From NCBI GenBank assembly GCA_037127315.1, contig JBBBDQ010001287.1, positions 5,136,501 to 5,200,500 of the forward strand: 64,000 nt of DNA, given 5' to 3'. Both the position numbers and the translations under genes were made by a program. Within the stretch, counting starts at the first letter, position 1. Every line of letters begins with the position of its first letter. Shown in pieces: positions 47,487-60,034 of the stretch. The DNA is from Ascarosepion bandense (lineage: Eukaryota > Mollusca > Cephalopoda > Sepiida > Sepiidae). The notes under the pieces are model-generated. The model saw nothing but the letters and a program-made list of their open reading frames with translations. It searched no databases and was not told the DNA's origin.

Positions 47487-49331
47487 CTACTCGCATACCG
47501 GGAAGAAATCTCGGGTAGACGGGACCCCGACGGACTGTCCTAGGGACCCTGTACCTATATCGGACGTAATCCGCCCGTCTAGGACAATCCCGCCGACGTC
47601 CGTTGGATAAGTTAATTTTACCACCCTATATAAGCAGGGGTGGAGTAATACGGGGAACCTCCCCGAACAATTCCTAGCCATTTTTCTTAGTTCCGGTGAG
47701 TTTTCTTTCACCATAGTCATCTTTGGGTATTGTTTCTGCACCTCGGCGATATGGTCCCAGACCCGCAGGTTCCCACCGGTATTTCTTACCAGGGTGATGA
47801 CACCTGGGGCCTGGGAAAAGTTCCTCGGGTCTTCAGTGGACAGACCCTTCACCGAGGTGAGATTAAGCAGAGGCTTGAGCAGCCTTCGACGCTGGGAAGA
47901 CCACTCGTCTACGATGCTGTCCTTGACTTCCATTAGGGCATCCCCACGAGGGAGGGCATGTTTCTTCTTAGCCCGAGTGGGAGTGGGAGTAGGAGAAGGG
48001 GAGGGAGAAGGTGTTATGGCACTAGCTTTGACCAAGGGGGTCAGTTTAAAAACTGGGGACTGGGAAGCTTTACGCGGGGACGAGGGGAGACTCCTAGCCT
48101 TTTGGGCATATGTAGTCCTTACGGGGGAGACCGGCAGTGAAGAACATTTGTTTACTGCCTTCCTCCTCTCAACGCTTCTACTCTTTCGCCGACTTTTAGG
48201 GTTGTCGATGTCTTCCTCCGCTTCATCTCTCCCTCTCTTCAGGGAAGCCGCTCTATCAACCTCCATTTGCTGTTCATCTGGGGGGGTTGGACTTCTGTCC
48301 TTCCTCTGTTTGGGAGGCGACTTCTTTTTGGGCGCCTCCTTTGTTGTTACGGGCGACATGCCAGGTGGCAGCACCTTTGCAGGGGAAGGTGTTTTGCCCT
48401 TCTTCCGGCTCACCACCTGCCACTCGCCCTCTTTGTTTGCTACCGGAGCTGGTGTTACCGGCTTTACGCCCTCTTTCTCCATGGGCTGCTGCTTTGCGGG
48501 TTGTGCTAGTTGGGCCGCTGGGGCCGGGTTCTTGGTTGGACACGCTTTAGCGACGTGTTCCGCGGCCCCGCAGACCCAACAGCATGGCTTCCTTCCTTCG
48601 ACCACAATGAAAATCCTACGACCCCTGCAGGTGAGGATGTTGGGAATCTTCCCGATATTCTCCTTCGACGCAGTCACCTGCAGGGTCATATCACCAGTCA
48701 TAAAGCCAGCCTTCGACCGCAGCGAGGAGACTGAGGCCACCTTTCCGTATCCTGCGAAAAAGGCGCCCACGTGGTCTTCATCAATTTCCATGGGGACGCC
48801 ATGCAGTGTAATTTTCACTTTCCGGGCCCCCATGTACTCAGTGCTGAACTGGAGTGATTTCGTCTCCAGTACGTCTCCGATCAGACGCTTCGCCTCCTCG
48901 GCCGAGCCCATCAAGACGTCCCACATGGAATTGCCCCTCCTCGCCACGGCCCTGGCTTTAATCTTCAAAGCTTTAATGGCTTCTTCCAATACGCCCCTTG
49001 AGACTCCCACCAACTTGTGCGTTTTTATGTCTTTAGTATGCAAGGTGATAATCCTTGCCTCAATGTCGGCTAACTTATCCGGCACAGAGACCAGCTCTGT
49101 GCCCTTAATGTACTCCGCATATTTGGCTCTTATCTCCTCATAGTACTTCTCATCCTTACATATCATCACACTGGTTGTCTTACTCGCTGTCCATCCGGAA
49201 GTGGACGGTATGGGGGAACCAGCTGCTGGAACTGAGGGTGACTCCCGTGGCGGTAGTTGCCAGTCACCCTCTTTCCCTCCCACCGAGTCCGTGGTGGGAG
49301 GAACGATCGCTTCTGGCCTTTCCGCGGCCAT
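47487..49331 (-). CDS. ORF1 protein, type A, U8
   Basis: Intact, 614 aa. SRG replaces SRD in the GVSRD segment (shared with U7) and PSTRDFF replaces PSIRDFF near the C-terminus. Domains are unchanged. Confidence 0.92.
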   Translation of the reverse strand: MAAERPEAIVPPTTDSVGGKEGDWQLPPRESPSVPAAGSPIPSTSGWTASKTTSVMICKDEKYYEEIRAKYAEYIKGTELVSVPDKLADIEARIITLHTKDIKTHKLVGVSRGVLEEAIKALKIKARAVARRGNSMWDVLMGSAEEAKRLIGDVLETKSLQFSTEYMGARKVKITLHGVPMEIDEDHVGAFFAGYGKVASVSSLRSKAGFMTGDMTLQVTASKENIGKIPNILTCRGRRIFIVVEGRKPCCWVCGAAEHVAKACPTKNPAPAAQLAQPAKQQPMEKEGVKPVTPAPVANKEGEWQVVSRKKGKTPSPAKVLPPGMSPVTTKEAPKKKSPPKQRKDRSPTPPDEQQMEVDRAASLKRGRDEAEEDIDNPKSRRKSRSVERRKAVNKCSSLPVSPVRTTYAQKARSLPSSPRKASQSPVFKLTPLVKASAITPSPSPSPTPTPTRAKKKHALPRGDALMEVKDSIVDEWSSQRRRLLKPLLNLTSVKGLSTEDPRNFSQAPGVITLVRNTGGNLRVWDHIAEVQKQYPKMTMVKENSPELRKMARNCSGRFPVLLHPCLYRVVKLTYPTDVGGIVLDGRITSDIGTGSLGQSVGVPSTRDFFPVCE

Positions 49332-49473
49332 GCCTCCTAAGAGGCCGAACACCTGACAATCGCTTCCGGTGTTTCGCAGCTATAAAATAGCCACTACTTT
49401 TACGCTGCTCGAGCAATGAACTCGAGTGGAATTGATTGCCAGTCAAACCACAGTGTCAGTAAAAGCTACTATG

Positions 49474-49495
49474 GAACAGATACTACACTTTGATC
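49474..49495 (-). repeat. U2 snRNA fragment at junction U9/U8
   Basis: Same 22-nt U2 nt 25-45 match, on the minus strand. Confidence 0.85.
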
Positions 49496-49551
49496 CTGCC
49501 CATAAAAACCACGGAACGCAATTATGGGGAGGAAGATGGCTCGTTTTATTT

Positions 49552-49569
49552 ATTTGTATAAACACAAAT
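49552..49569 (-). other. Covarying stem-loop, junction U9/U8
   Basis: Arms ATTTGT/ACAAAT, loop ATAAAC (+ strand), as at U8/U7. Confidence 0.6.
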
Positions 49570-50257
49570 TGTGGCTCAAGGCCAAAAACTGGGAGGGGGA
49601 ACAAAACTTGGGGTGGTCTTCAGCTACTCTATCCTATACCTAGCTAACCAGATTCACGACCCATACATACGTTACAACGATTCTCGTTCACCATAAGAAT
49701 TTGCCCATCAACACTCATACCTATCAAGCACCAAAAAACCGCAAAACATACCGGGGACCTAAAAACGCCCCAAATGTACATAAAAATTTATTACTATATA
49801 CAAATATAATACAAAAATAACTTTAAAAATTTGTACATGAAATGATATGATGGGAAGGGGGTATGAAGAAACAAAAAATCCCCAAAACAAAAACAATTTC
49901 AAATGAATATTTATACATTATGTTAGTAAGACCCAAACACACCCACATAATTAAAGAGGCCACTGTATTCTGCCTGTATAGACAAAATCAAGCCGCTCTC
50001 TTTCTACGGGGAATGGAGAAATAGGTTAAAAAATAAAATGGACTGGAGAATATATAAGGCTGACCCAGCCGAGAATAAAACGGGACAAAATAACTCTGGA
50101 CAATGGGGATCTCGAACTGGATCATAACAAAAGCAAGGGAGCCGGGAACAGGCTAGGACAAACCCACTCACTCACGTTAACTAGGTACACAAAAGAATAC
50201 TTTACCTTAACCACGGGAGGGGTTCCAGAGGAATCCACCCCGATGCGAGCAGCAGAT

Positions 50258-53200
50258 CTAAAAAAGAAAATCAAGACTAGCCCCGGTCACACGAACCAGG
50301 CTCGCTGCATATATCCACCTTTTGCTAAAGTCTGTCGGGTGCAGCCGTTTCCGTTCAGTTCTAATCTTCATTTTGAGCTGGTGCTCAAAATATCGGATTA
50401 GATCCTGATCCGAAAGACGACCTCCCCGCAAGACTTCCTCCAGTCGCGTCATCCAGATCACCATTCTAGCCGTGGCCAGTAGCGACAGAAACACCATCCG
50501 CTTCACTCCAGAGTACGGGGGCGACACATTGTCCACAGCGTATGCGCGATCAATGAGCACAAGCTCCCGCGGCGCGGATACGAGCAGTCAACTCGCCGAC
50601 ACGCGCCCACAACGGGCGAACGCGCGAACAATGGAAGAAGGCGTGCGCAGACGTCTCCTTAATTCCAAGGTTGCAACGCTCACAATCTGGCAAATCCGCC
50701 AGGCCCATTGCGAAACGCTTGTCATTGAGCGACAAACCATTCCGAGCCAATCGCCAGGTCAGAGAAAACTCAGAGTTGCTGAGCCAATCCGCGCCTGGCG
50801 CCCAAGACCAATGAGAGCGGTACTCCACTCTCGACATGCCGAGCTTACTCCACAGCTTATCCTTCACGGCACCCTCCACTAATCCCCGATAGAAGATTTT
50901 CCTAGGCTGTGAAAGGTCACTGGACCGTGGAATGGCCTGTAAAGCCGCCAGACATTCGAGCAGGAATTTCGGTCGCACCCAAGGCCTGACGGTCAGCCAT
51001 AGGGTCGGGGGCGTGATGGTAAGGCAAGGGAACATGTCCCTCACTACCCCCGCAAGCAACCGATCTTCCTCCAACGCGCGCCTGAGGAATGCCAACCTCG
51101 AAGCGAGCACGTGGCTCCTCAAGTGTGGCATCCCCAGACCCCCTTGACACGGACGGAGGCAACAGACTCCTTTGTCGACCATGTGTTTGCGTCCTCTCCA
51201 CAGACAGGAGAATAGCAAACGCTCGAGCGCCTTCTCATGATCGTCACAAAGGGGAAGTACTGACAGCCGGTAAAGGATCATGGGAAAGAGGTATGTGTTA
51301 CACACCTCCGCCAAGCCCTTCACGGAGAGACCCCGTCGACGCCAAATCTTGACCGACGCGCCGACCTTTGCCAGTACTTCTGACCAGTTTTTCTCCAGCT
51401 GTAAGTCCGGACCGAACCAAACTCCGAGGAGCTTGACCGGCCCGTCCGTCCAGCTGAAGGGCCCCGGGAGGGAAACTCCCTTCCAGGCACCTAACCGCAA
51501 GCCGGATGACTTGTCGCAGTTAATTCTGGCCCCTGTCACCTTCTCGTACCGTACAAGCGCCTGGTGTACCGCCTCTATGTCCCTGCGGGAGGACACAAAG
51601 GTCGTTACGTCATCGGCGTACGCAGAAACCCTGGCTCGAGCTCCGCCAGGGACTTCAATTCCACGCAGGACCGGACTGCCCGTCTCGTCCCTTAGCCTGC
51701 GAAGGAGGGGCTCCAAACACAGGACATAAAGGAGAGAAGACAGTGGACAACCCTGTCGGACCGACCTAGACAGCGCGAAAGCGCCCGACAGCTTCCCGTT
51801 CACCTGTACCACAGCCTTGGGGGAGCGATACAGAAGGCTAATCCAGCGGCTGAAGTCGGGTTTGAATCCGGCGGCCTGCAGGACAGCAGCCAGGTAGCCA
51901 TGGTCAATCCTATCAAATGCCTTGGACTGATCTAAATTGATCAGCGCGGCCTCATCGTCGTCTTCTACGCCCTCTATGATCGTGCGAATCAAGTGCAGGT
52001 TGCTCTGAATTGTTCTCCCCTTCACAGAACAAGTCTGATCCGGTTCCAACAGAGACTCGGCAACTAGCTGCAAGCGATTCGTCAGGATCTTGGCCAAAAT
52101 CTTTAACTCTGTGTTTAGCAGAGTTATGGGCCTGTAGTCATCTAGTTCCCTCCCAACCTTCTTGCCTTTTCTCAACAGCGTGATCACGCCCCTGGTGATC
52201 CGACCGGGGATGGACCCCTGCCGAAACCAGTGGTTGAACACGACAGCCAAGAGCGGGACAAAAAGGTGCGACATCCTCAAGTACAATTCATAGGGCAAAC
52301 CATCCAAACCTGGCGACTTGCCACTGCTGACCTTCTTCAAAGCCACGTAGATTTCGTCCTCCGTAATCTCCCCTTCGCAGCTAGCCGCTTCAGCCGGCAA
52401 AAGCCGGGGAAAGTCAGCCAAATAGCTGCGAAACTCCTCGTCACGGAGACCAGGCTCCTTGGTAAATCGGTGCTCGAAATGCCTGCCGGAACGCCTCGCA
52501 CATGTCGTCGGTCGACCTAAGGAGATGTCCCTCCGGGTCGCGTACCTCTCGAATGTACCGGTCGCCGGCATGGCGAATTTCTTCCTTGCGCAGTTCCGCG
52601 CCCATGTTCACAGCTTCGGAAGACATCTTGCTTAACTTAGCCCTAATTACCTGACCCATGTAGCGCCCGCTAGTCGAGCGCTCCAGGGCCTCCCTGGCTA
52701 AGGCTATTTCTAGGGGATCCCCACCAGCCTCCGCCCGGGCGAAATTAGCACTAAGTGTCTTTGCCTCCGCAGCCTTATCTAAGTTGAGCCGCTGGCTATA
52801 TTTGGTGGCGAAAGACCTAATGGAGTCCTTAAGGTTAACCCACCACTTACTCCCAATGACTCGCCCAATTAACGCCCGCTGCACTAGTTTTGTCAGCTGG
52901 TCACGAAAGTCCCGCCTGTCCAGTAAGGACTGATTGAACTTCCAATAACCAGCCAACCTAGGCCTAAATTCTAACGCCACCCGGGCACAAACGAGTTTGT
53001 GGTCCGAGTAGCCTAACCAGTGGAACGTTGGACATTCTAAGGAAGTCTATATCGGCTTCTCTCACTAACATCCTATCCAGGTATGCAGATACCCGGGTAG
53101 AAGGCCAACTACGCGTCCACGTCCACATGCTCCCTTCCGGATGATCGACCCGGTATCTATCGACGAGACCAAATTCGCCGATCAGATCAACCAGGCTACG

Positions 53201-53680
53201 ATCACCACTCCACCCGCTAGCGCCCCTTCCTCTATCCCATTTGGGGGTTAGGACGGCATTCCAGTCCCCAACTAAGATTAGCCGTGTTGAATGCACCATG
53301 AAGGGCTCCAACAGCCGAAAGAAAGAGACACGCTCACCTTGAACATTGGGCGCATAAACCACAATCAGCCGGAACGACTTGCTTTTCACTGCAATATCGG
53401 CCACGATCAGCCGGCCCTCGGCACCGACATGGACAAGGTCCACCCTCGCGTCCAGGGTACGCTTGACCAGCAAAGAAACACCTCTGGCCAGCCGGCTCCC
53501 ATATGCTGAATAGACGACAAAGTCGTTAGACAGCACACACGAGTCGACTTCGCAAACAAAGTGAGTCTCTTGGATCGCGGCCACATCCACGCCGAAGGAC
53601 AAGAGGTCACGAAGCAGGCGAGCCGCCTTACCCCGATCCCTCAGGCCCTTCGCATTTATACTGGCTAACTTAATAGACAT
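50258..53680 (-). pseudogene. ORF2, disrupted, U9
   Basis: Starts MSIKLAS. Frame breaks: 53038-53042 (CTAAGGAAG, a merge of CTAAGAAG and CTAGGAAG), 52481-52487 (GCCTGCC, a merge of GCTGCC and GCCGCC) and 50574-50577 (extra G in GGCGCGGATA). The RT, YADD and finger regions are otherwise complete in one long frame (52571-50550). It may be intact in the genome. Confidence 0.85.
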
Positions 53681-53711
53681 TCTTTAGACCTGAAAAGAGA
53701 CAAAGAAAAAC

Positions 53712-55631
53712 ATGCAACAAACGGCTCTACTCGCATACGGGCCGGAAATCTCTGGCAGATAGGACCCCGACGGACTGTCCTAGGGACCCTGTTCCTACAT
53801 CGGACGTAATCCGTCCGTCTAGGACAATTCCCGCCGACGTCCGTGGGGTAAGTTAGTTTTACCACCCTATAGAGACTGGGGTGGAGTAAAACAGGGAACC
53901 TCCCCGAGCAATTCTTCGCCATTTTTTTTAGGGCCGGAGTATTCTCCTGCACCAATCTTAAGTTTGCAAAATGTCTTTTCGCTTCATGAATATGGTCCCA
54001 GACCCTCAGGTTGCCACCGGTATTTCCTTACCAGGGTGATGACACCTGGGGCCTGGGGAAAGTTTCTGGGATCTTCTACATCTTTGCCTTCCACTGAGGT
54101 CAGCCTCAGCAGAGGTTTTAAAAGTCTTCGCCTCTGAGATGACCACTCAGAGGCTACATCCTCGCTCACTTTTAGTAGAGCTTCCCCCTGGGGCAGGGCT
54201 TTCTTCTTTTTTGCCCGAGTGGGAGTGGACATAGGAGAGGGGGAGGGAGTGGGGGTTAAAGAAGCTGGTCTCAGGGGGGTTAATTTAAAGGTAGGGGACT
54301 GGGAAGCTTTCTGCGGGGACGAGGGAAGGCTCCTTGCTTTTTCGGCGTAGGATGTACGCACCGGCGATGTTGGCAGAGAAGAACACTTTGGTGTTGTTGC
54401 CGATCTTTCTCTGCTTCTTCCTCTCCGCCGACTCTTGGCGATCTCTTGCCGCTCCTCCTCCTCCTCTCTGCCGCGTTTTAACGATGCTGCTCTCTGCGTC
54501 TCCATTTTTTCCTCCATTCTTTCCTCCTCCTGCACTATTTTTGGGGGAGACTTCTTCTCCCGCTTGGCAGGCGCTTTCTCCAACGTGAGCTCCTTTGATT
54601 TTGCTGGAGCTTTGGCAGGTGATGGCACCTTCACGGGTGAAGGCGTTTTGGATTTTTTCCTGCTCACCACCTGCTCTCCCTCCTTGTTCGCCGCCGACTT
54701 TGGTGTTGGTGGTGCTGCTGTAGGGCTGCTGCTTTGGTGATGCTGGAGTTACTGGAGCCGGTCCTTCAGGCTTCTTGGTTGGTTGGGCCTTAGGGGCCGG
54801 ATTCCTGGCCGTACACGCCTTGGCGACGTGCTCCGCCGCCCCACAGACCCAACAGCAAGGCTTCCTGCCCTCCACTATCACAAAGATAGCACGCTTCCTG
54901 CAGGTGAGAATGTTGGGTATTTCCTTGATTTGCTGTTTCGTCAAGGTCACCTGCAGGGCCATGTCACCGGTCAGGAAGCCTGCTTTTGAACTTAGCGCGG
55001 ACACCTCAGCCACCTTCCCGTATTGAGCGAAGAAGGCGCCGATGTGGTTCTGAGAAATGTCCATGGGGACGCCATGCAAGGTGATTTTGCGCTTGCACAT
55101 CCCCATGTATTCCGTTTGGATCTGGAGGGTCTTGGTTTCGAGAACCACTCCAGCCAAACGTTTTGCCTCGTCGGCGGTACCCAGCAAGACGTCCCAGCTT
55201 GCGCTGCTCTGCCTTGCCACCGCCTTAGCCCTGATGTTTAGGGCCTTAATGGCTTCTTCGAGGTTGTCTCTGCTGATGCCTATGTATTTTTTGGTCTTCA
55301 GATCCTTGGTTATGAGCGTCACAATTCTGGCCTCGATTTCGGCCAACTCGTCGGGCACCGACAGCAGCTCCGTGCCCTTAATATATTCGGCATATTTTTG
55401 CCTCTGTTCCTCATAATACTGTTCTCCCTTTAGTGGGACCTTGCCTCCTGTCCACCCGGAGGTCGAAGGTTTGGGAGAAGCAGGAGCTGCTACCGGTGCC
55501 GGTACTGGTCCGGATCCTGATGCTGCTGGAACTGAGGGTGACTCCCGTGGCGGTAGTTGCCAGTCACCCTCTTTCCCTCCCACCGAGTCCGTGGTGGGAG
55601 GAACGATCGCTTCTGGCCTTTCCGCGGCCAT
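53712..55631 (-). pseudogene. ORF1, type B, several frameshifts, U9
   Basis: Open from the ATG through RRM and CCHC to about 54745. There an inserted GG and TT (TAGGGCTGCTGCTTTGG) copy the bases of the type A sequence at the homologous place, breaking the frame. Other changes are a 3-nt in-frame loss near 54673, TATTTCCTT at 54021-54029 (a merge of TATTTCTT and TATTCCTT) and AATTCCCGCC near 53828. Confidence 0.82.
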
Positions 55632-55773
55632 GCCTCCTAAGAGGCCGAACACCTGACAATCGCTTCCGGTGTTTCGCAGCTATAAAATAGCCACTACTTT
55701 TACGCTGCTCGAGCAATGAACTCGAGTGGAATTGATTGCCAGTCAAACCACAGTGTTAGTAAAAGCTACTATG

Positions 55774-55795
55774 GAACAGATACTACACTTTGATC
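55774..55795 (-). repeat. U2 snRNA fragment at junction U10/U9
   Basis: Same 22-nt U2 nt 25-45 match, on the minus strand. Confidence 0.85.
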
Positions 55796-55851
55796 CTGCC
55801 CATAAAAACCACGGAACGCAATTATGGGGAGGAAGATGGCTCGTTTTATTT

Positions 55852-55870
55852 ATACTGAGCAATACAGCAT
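55852..55870 (-). other. Covarying stem-loop, junction U10/U9
   Basis: Arms ATACTG/CAGCAT, loop of 7 (+ strand). On the sense strand the one mismatch becomes a G-U pair, so the stem survives as RNA. Confidence 0.55.
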
Positions 55871-56567
55871 TATGGCACCAGGCCAGAAAAATGGGAGGGG
55901 GAACAAAACTTGGGGTGGTCTTCAGCTACTCTATCCTATACCTAGCTAATCAGATTCACGACCCATACATACGTTACAATGATTCTCATTCACCATAAGA
56001 ATTTGTCCATCACCACTCATACCTTATCAAGCACCAAAATAAAAAACCGCAAAACATACCGGGGACCTAAAAACGCCCCAAATGTACATAAAAATTTATT
56101 ACTATATACAAATATAATACAAAAATAACTTTAAAAATTTGTACATGAAATGATATGATGGGAAGGGGGTATGAAGAAACAAAAAATCCCCAAAACAAAA
56201 AACAATTTCAAATGAATACATATACAAGGTGTTAGTAAGACCCAAACACACCCACATAATTAAAGAGGCCACTGTATTCTGCCTTACGAGACAAAATCAA
56301 GCCACTCTCTTTCTAAAGGGGAATGGCGAAGTAGGGTATAAAATAAATTGGACTGGAGAATATATAAGGCTGACCCAGCCGAGAATAAAACGGGACAAAA
56401 TAACTCTGGACAATGGGGATCTCGAACTGGATCATAACAAAAGCAAGGGAGCCGGGAACAGGCCGGGACTAACACTATCACTCACATTAACTAGGTATAC
56501 AAAAGAATACTTTACCTTAACCACGGGAGGGGTTCCAGAGGAATCCACCCCGATGCGAGCAGCAGAT

Positions 56568-59500
56568 CTAAAAAAGAAAATCAAGACTAGCCCCGGTCAC
56601 ACGAACCAGGCTCGCTGCATATATCCACCTTTTGCTAAAGTCTGTCGGGTGCAGCCGTTTCCGTTCAGTTCTAATCTTCATTTTGAGCTGGTGCTCAAAA
56701 TATCGGATTAGATCCTGATCCGAAAGACGACCTCCCCGCAAGACTTCCTCCAGACGCGTCATCCAAATCACCATTCTAGCCGTGGCCAGTAGCGACAGAA
56801 ACACCATCCGCTTCACTCCAGAGTACGGGGGCGACACATTGTCCACAGCGTATGCGCGATCAATGAGCACAAGCTCCCGCGGCGCGATACGAGCAGTCAA
56901 CTCGCCGACACGCGCCCACAACGGGCGAACGCGCGAACAATGGAAGAAGGCGTGCGCAGACGTCTCCTTAATTCCAAGGTTGCAACGCTCACAATCTGGC
57001 AAATCCGCCAGGCCCATTGCGAAACGCTTGTCATTGAGCGACAAACCATTCCGAGCCAATCGCCAGGTCAGAGAAAACTCAGAGTTGCTGAGCCAATCCG
57101 CACCTGGCGCCCAAGACCAATGAGAGCGGTACTCCACTCTCGACATGCCGAGCTTACTCCACAGCTTATCCTTCACGGCACCCTCCACTAATCCCCGATA
57201 GAAGATTTTCCTCGGCTGTGAAAGGTCACTGGACCGTGGAATGGCCTGTAAAGCCGCCAGACATTCGAGCAGGAATTTCGGTCGCACCCAAGGCCTGACG
57301 GTCAGCCATAGGGTCGGGGGCGTGATGGTAAGGCAAGGGAACATGTCCCTCACTACCCCCGCAAGCAACCGATCTTCCTCCAACGCGCGCCTGAGGAATG
57401 CCAACCTTGAAGCGAGCACGTGGCTCCTCAAGTGTGGCATCCCCAGACCCCCTTGACACGGACGGAGGCAACAGACTCCTTTGTCGACCATGTGTTTGCG
57501 TCCTCTCCACAGACAGGAGAATAGCAAACGCTCGAGCGCCTTCTCATGATCGTCACAAAGGGGAAGTACTGACAGCCGGTAAAGGATCATGGGAAAGAGG
57601 TATGTGTTACACACCTCCGCCAAGCCCTTCACGGAGAGACCCCGTCGACGCCAAATCTTGACCGACGCGCCGACCTTTGCCAGTACTTCTGACCAGTTTT
57701 TCTCCAGCTGTAAGTCCGGACCGAACCAAACTCCGAGGAGCTTGACCGGCCCGTCCGTCCAGCTGAAGGGCCCCGGGAGGGAAACTCCCTTCCAGGCACC
57801 TAACCGCAAGCCGGATGACTTGTCGCAGTTAATTCTGGCCCCTGTCACCTTCTCGTACCGTACAAGCGCCTGGTGTACCGCCTCTATGTCCCTGCGGGAG
57901 GACACAAAGGTCGTTACGTCATCGGCGTACGCAGAAACCCTGGCTCGAGCTCCGCCAGGGACTTCAATTCCACGCAGGACCGGACTGCCCGTCTCGTCCC
58001 TTAGCCTGCGAAGGAGGGGCTCCAAACACAGGACATAAAGGAGAGAAGACAGTGGACAACCCTGTCGGACCGACCTAGACAGCGCGAAAGCGCCCGACAG
58101 CTTCCCGTTCACCTGTACCACAGCCTTGGGGGAGCGATACAGAAGGCTAATCCAGCGGCTGAAGTCGGGTTTGAATCCGGCGGCCTGCAGGACAGCAGCC
58201 AGGTAGCCATGGTCAATCCTATCAAATGCCTTGGACTGATCTAAATTGATCAGCGCGGCCTCATCGTCGTCTTCTACACCCTCTATGATCGTGCGAATCA
58301 AGTGCAGGTTGCTCTGAATTGTTCTCCCCTTCACAGAACAAGTCTGATCCGGTTCCAACAGAGACTCGGCAACTAGCTGCAAGCGATTCGTCAGGATCTT
58401 GGCCAAAATCTTTAACTCTGTGTTTAGCAGAGTTATGGGCCTGTAGTCATCTAGTTCCCTCCCAACCTTCTTGCCTTTTCTCAACAGCGTGATCACGCCC
58501 CTGGTGATCCGACCGGGGATGGACCCCTGCCGAAACCAGTGGTTGAACACGACAGCCAAGAGCGGGACAAAAAGGTGCGACATCCTCAAGTACAATTCAT
58601 AGGGCAAACCATCCAAACCTGGCGACTTGCCACTGCCGACCTTCTTCAAAGCCACGTAGATTTCGTCCTCCGTAATCTCCCCTTCGCAGCTAGCCGCTTC
58701 AGCCGGCAAAAGCCGGGGAAAGTCAGCCAAATAGCTGCGAAACTCCTCGTCACGGAGACCAGGCTCCTTGGTAAATCGGTGCTCGAAATGCTGCCGGAAC
58801 GCCTCGCACATGTCGTCGGTGGACCTAAGGAGATGTCCCTCCGGGTCGCGTACCTCTCGAATGTACCGGTCGCCGGCATGGCGAATTTCTTCCTTGCGCA
58901 GTTCCGCGCCCATGTTCACAGCTTCGGAAGACATCTTGCTTAACTTAGCCCTAATTACCTGACCCATGTAGCGCCCGCTAGTCGAGCGCTCCAGGGCCTC
59001 CCTGGCTAAGGCTATTTCTAGGGGATCCCCACCAGCCTCCGCCCGGGCGAAATTAGCACTAAGTGTCTTTGCCTCCGCAGCCTTATCTAAGTTGAGCCGC
59101 TGGCTATATTTGGTGGCGAAAGACCTAATGGAGTCCTTAAGGTTAACCCACCACTTACTCCCAATGACTCGCCCAATTAACGCCCGCTGCACTAGTTTTG
59201 TCAGCTGGTCACGAAAGTCCCGCCTGTCCAGTAAGGACTGATTGAACTTCCAATAACCAGCCAACCTAGGCCTAAATTCTAACGCCACCCGGGCACAAAC
59301 GAGTTTGTGGTCCGAGTAGCCTAACCAGTGGAACGTTGGACATTCTAAGAAGTCTATGTCGGCTTCTCTCACTAACATCCTATCCAGGTACGCAGATACC
59401 CGGGTAGAAGGCCAACTATGCGTCCACGTCCACACGCTCCCATTCCGGATGATCGACCCGGTATCTATCGACGAGACCAAAATCGCCGATCAGATCAACC

Positions 59501-59988
59501 AGGCTACGATCACCACTCCACCCGCTAGCGCCCCTTCCTCTATCCCATTTGGGGGTTAGGACGGCATTCCAGTCCCCAACTAAGATTAGCCGTGTTGAAT
59601 GCACCATGAAGGGCTCCAACAGCCGAAAGAAAGAGACACGCTCACCTTGAACATTGGGCGCATAAACCACAATCAGCCGGAACGACTTGCTTTTCACTGC
59701 AATATCGGCCACGATCAGCCGGCCCTCGGCACCGACATGGACAAGGTCCACCCTCGCGTCCAGGGTACGCTTGACCAGCAAAGAAACACCTCTGGCCAGC
59801 CGGCTCCCATATGCTGAATAGACGACAAAGTCGTTAGACAGCACACACGAGTCGACTTCGCAAACAAAGTGAGTCTCTTGGATCGCGGCCACATCCACGC
59901 CGAAGGACAAGAGGTCACGAAGCAGGCGAGCCGCCTTACCCCGATCCCTCAGGCCCTTCGCATTTATACTGGCTAACTTAATAGACAT
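56568..59988 (-). pseudogene. ORF2, one frameshift, U10
   Basis: Starts MSIKLAS. A single extra base at 59439-59446 (CCCATTCCGG, a merge of CCCATCCGG and CCCTTCCGG) splits the endonuclease at about residue 182. Downstream, 59480-56568 is open through RT and finger. Very probably intact in reality. Confidence 0.88.
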
Positions 59989-60034
59989 TCTTTAGACCTG
60001 AAAAGAGACAAAGAAAAACATGCAACAAACGGCT

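Larger units (their letters stand above)
43261..49473 (-). mobile_element. Unit U8: LINE, type A, ORF2 dead
   Basis: ORF1 is intact; ORF2 carries the same GA loss and nonsense codon as U7. The endonuclease haplotype is mosaic: GEF (as in E) with PDGS, THS and DFRPRL (as in D). Confidence 0.92.
49332..50257 (-). other. Junction U9/U8: 3' region and 5' leader
   Basis: Non-coding, 3' haplotype beta. The leader has AAAAGCTAC for AAACGCTAC, shared with junctions U10/U9 and U11/U10. Confidence 0.8.
49496..55773 (-). mobile_element. Unit U9: LINE, type B, disrupted
   Basis: Full length, type B ORF1, endonuclease haplotype E, 3' haplotype beta. Both ORFs have several indels, most of them blends of two paralogue states. 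Confidence 0.9.
55632..56567 (-). other. Junction U10/U9: 3' region and 5' leader
   Basis: Non-coding. This is the most diverged 3' region: gamma-like (CCGGGACTAACACTATCAC on the + strand), with its own changes around the stem-loop (TATGGCACCAGGCCAG where others have TGTGGCTCAAGGCCAA). Confidence 0.8.
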
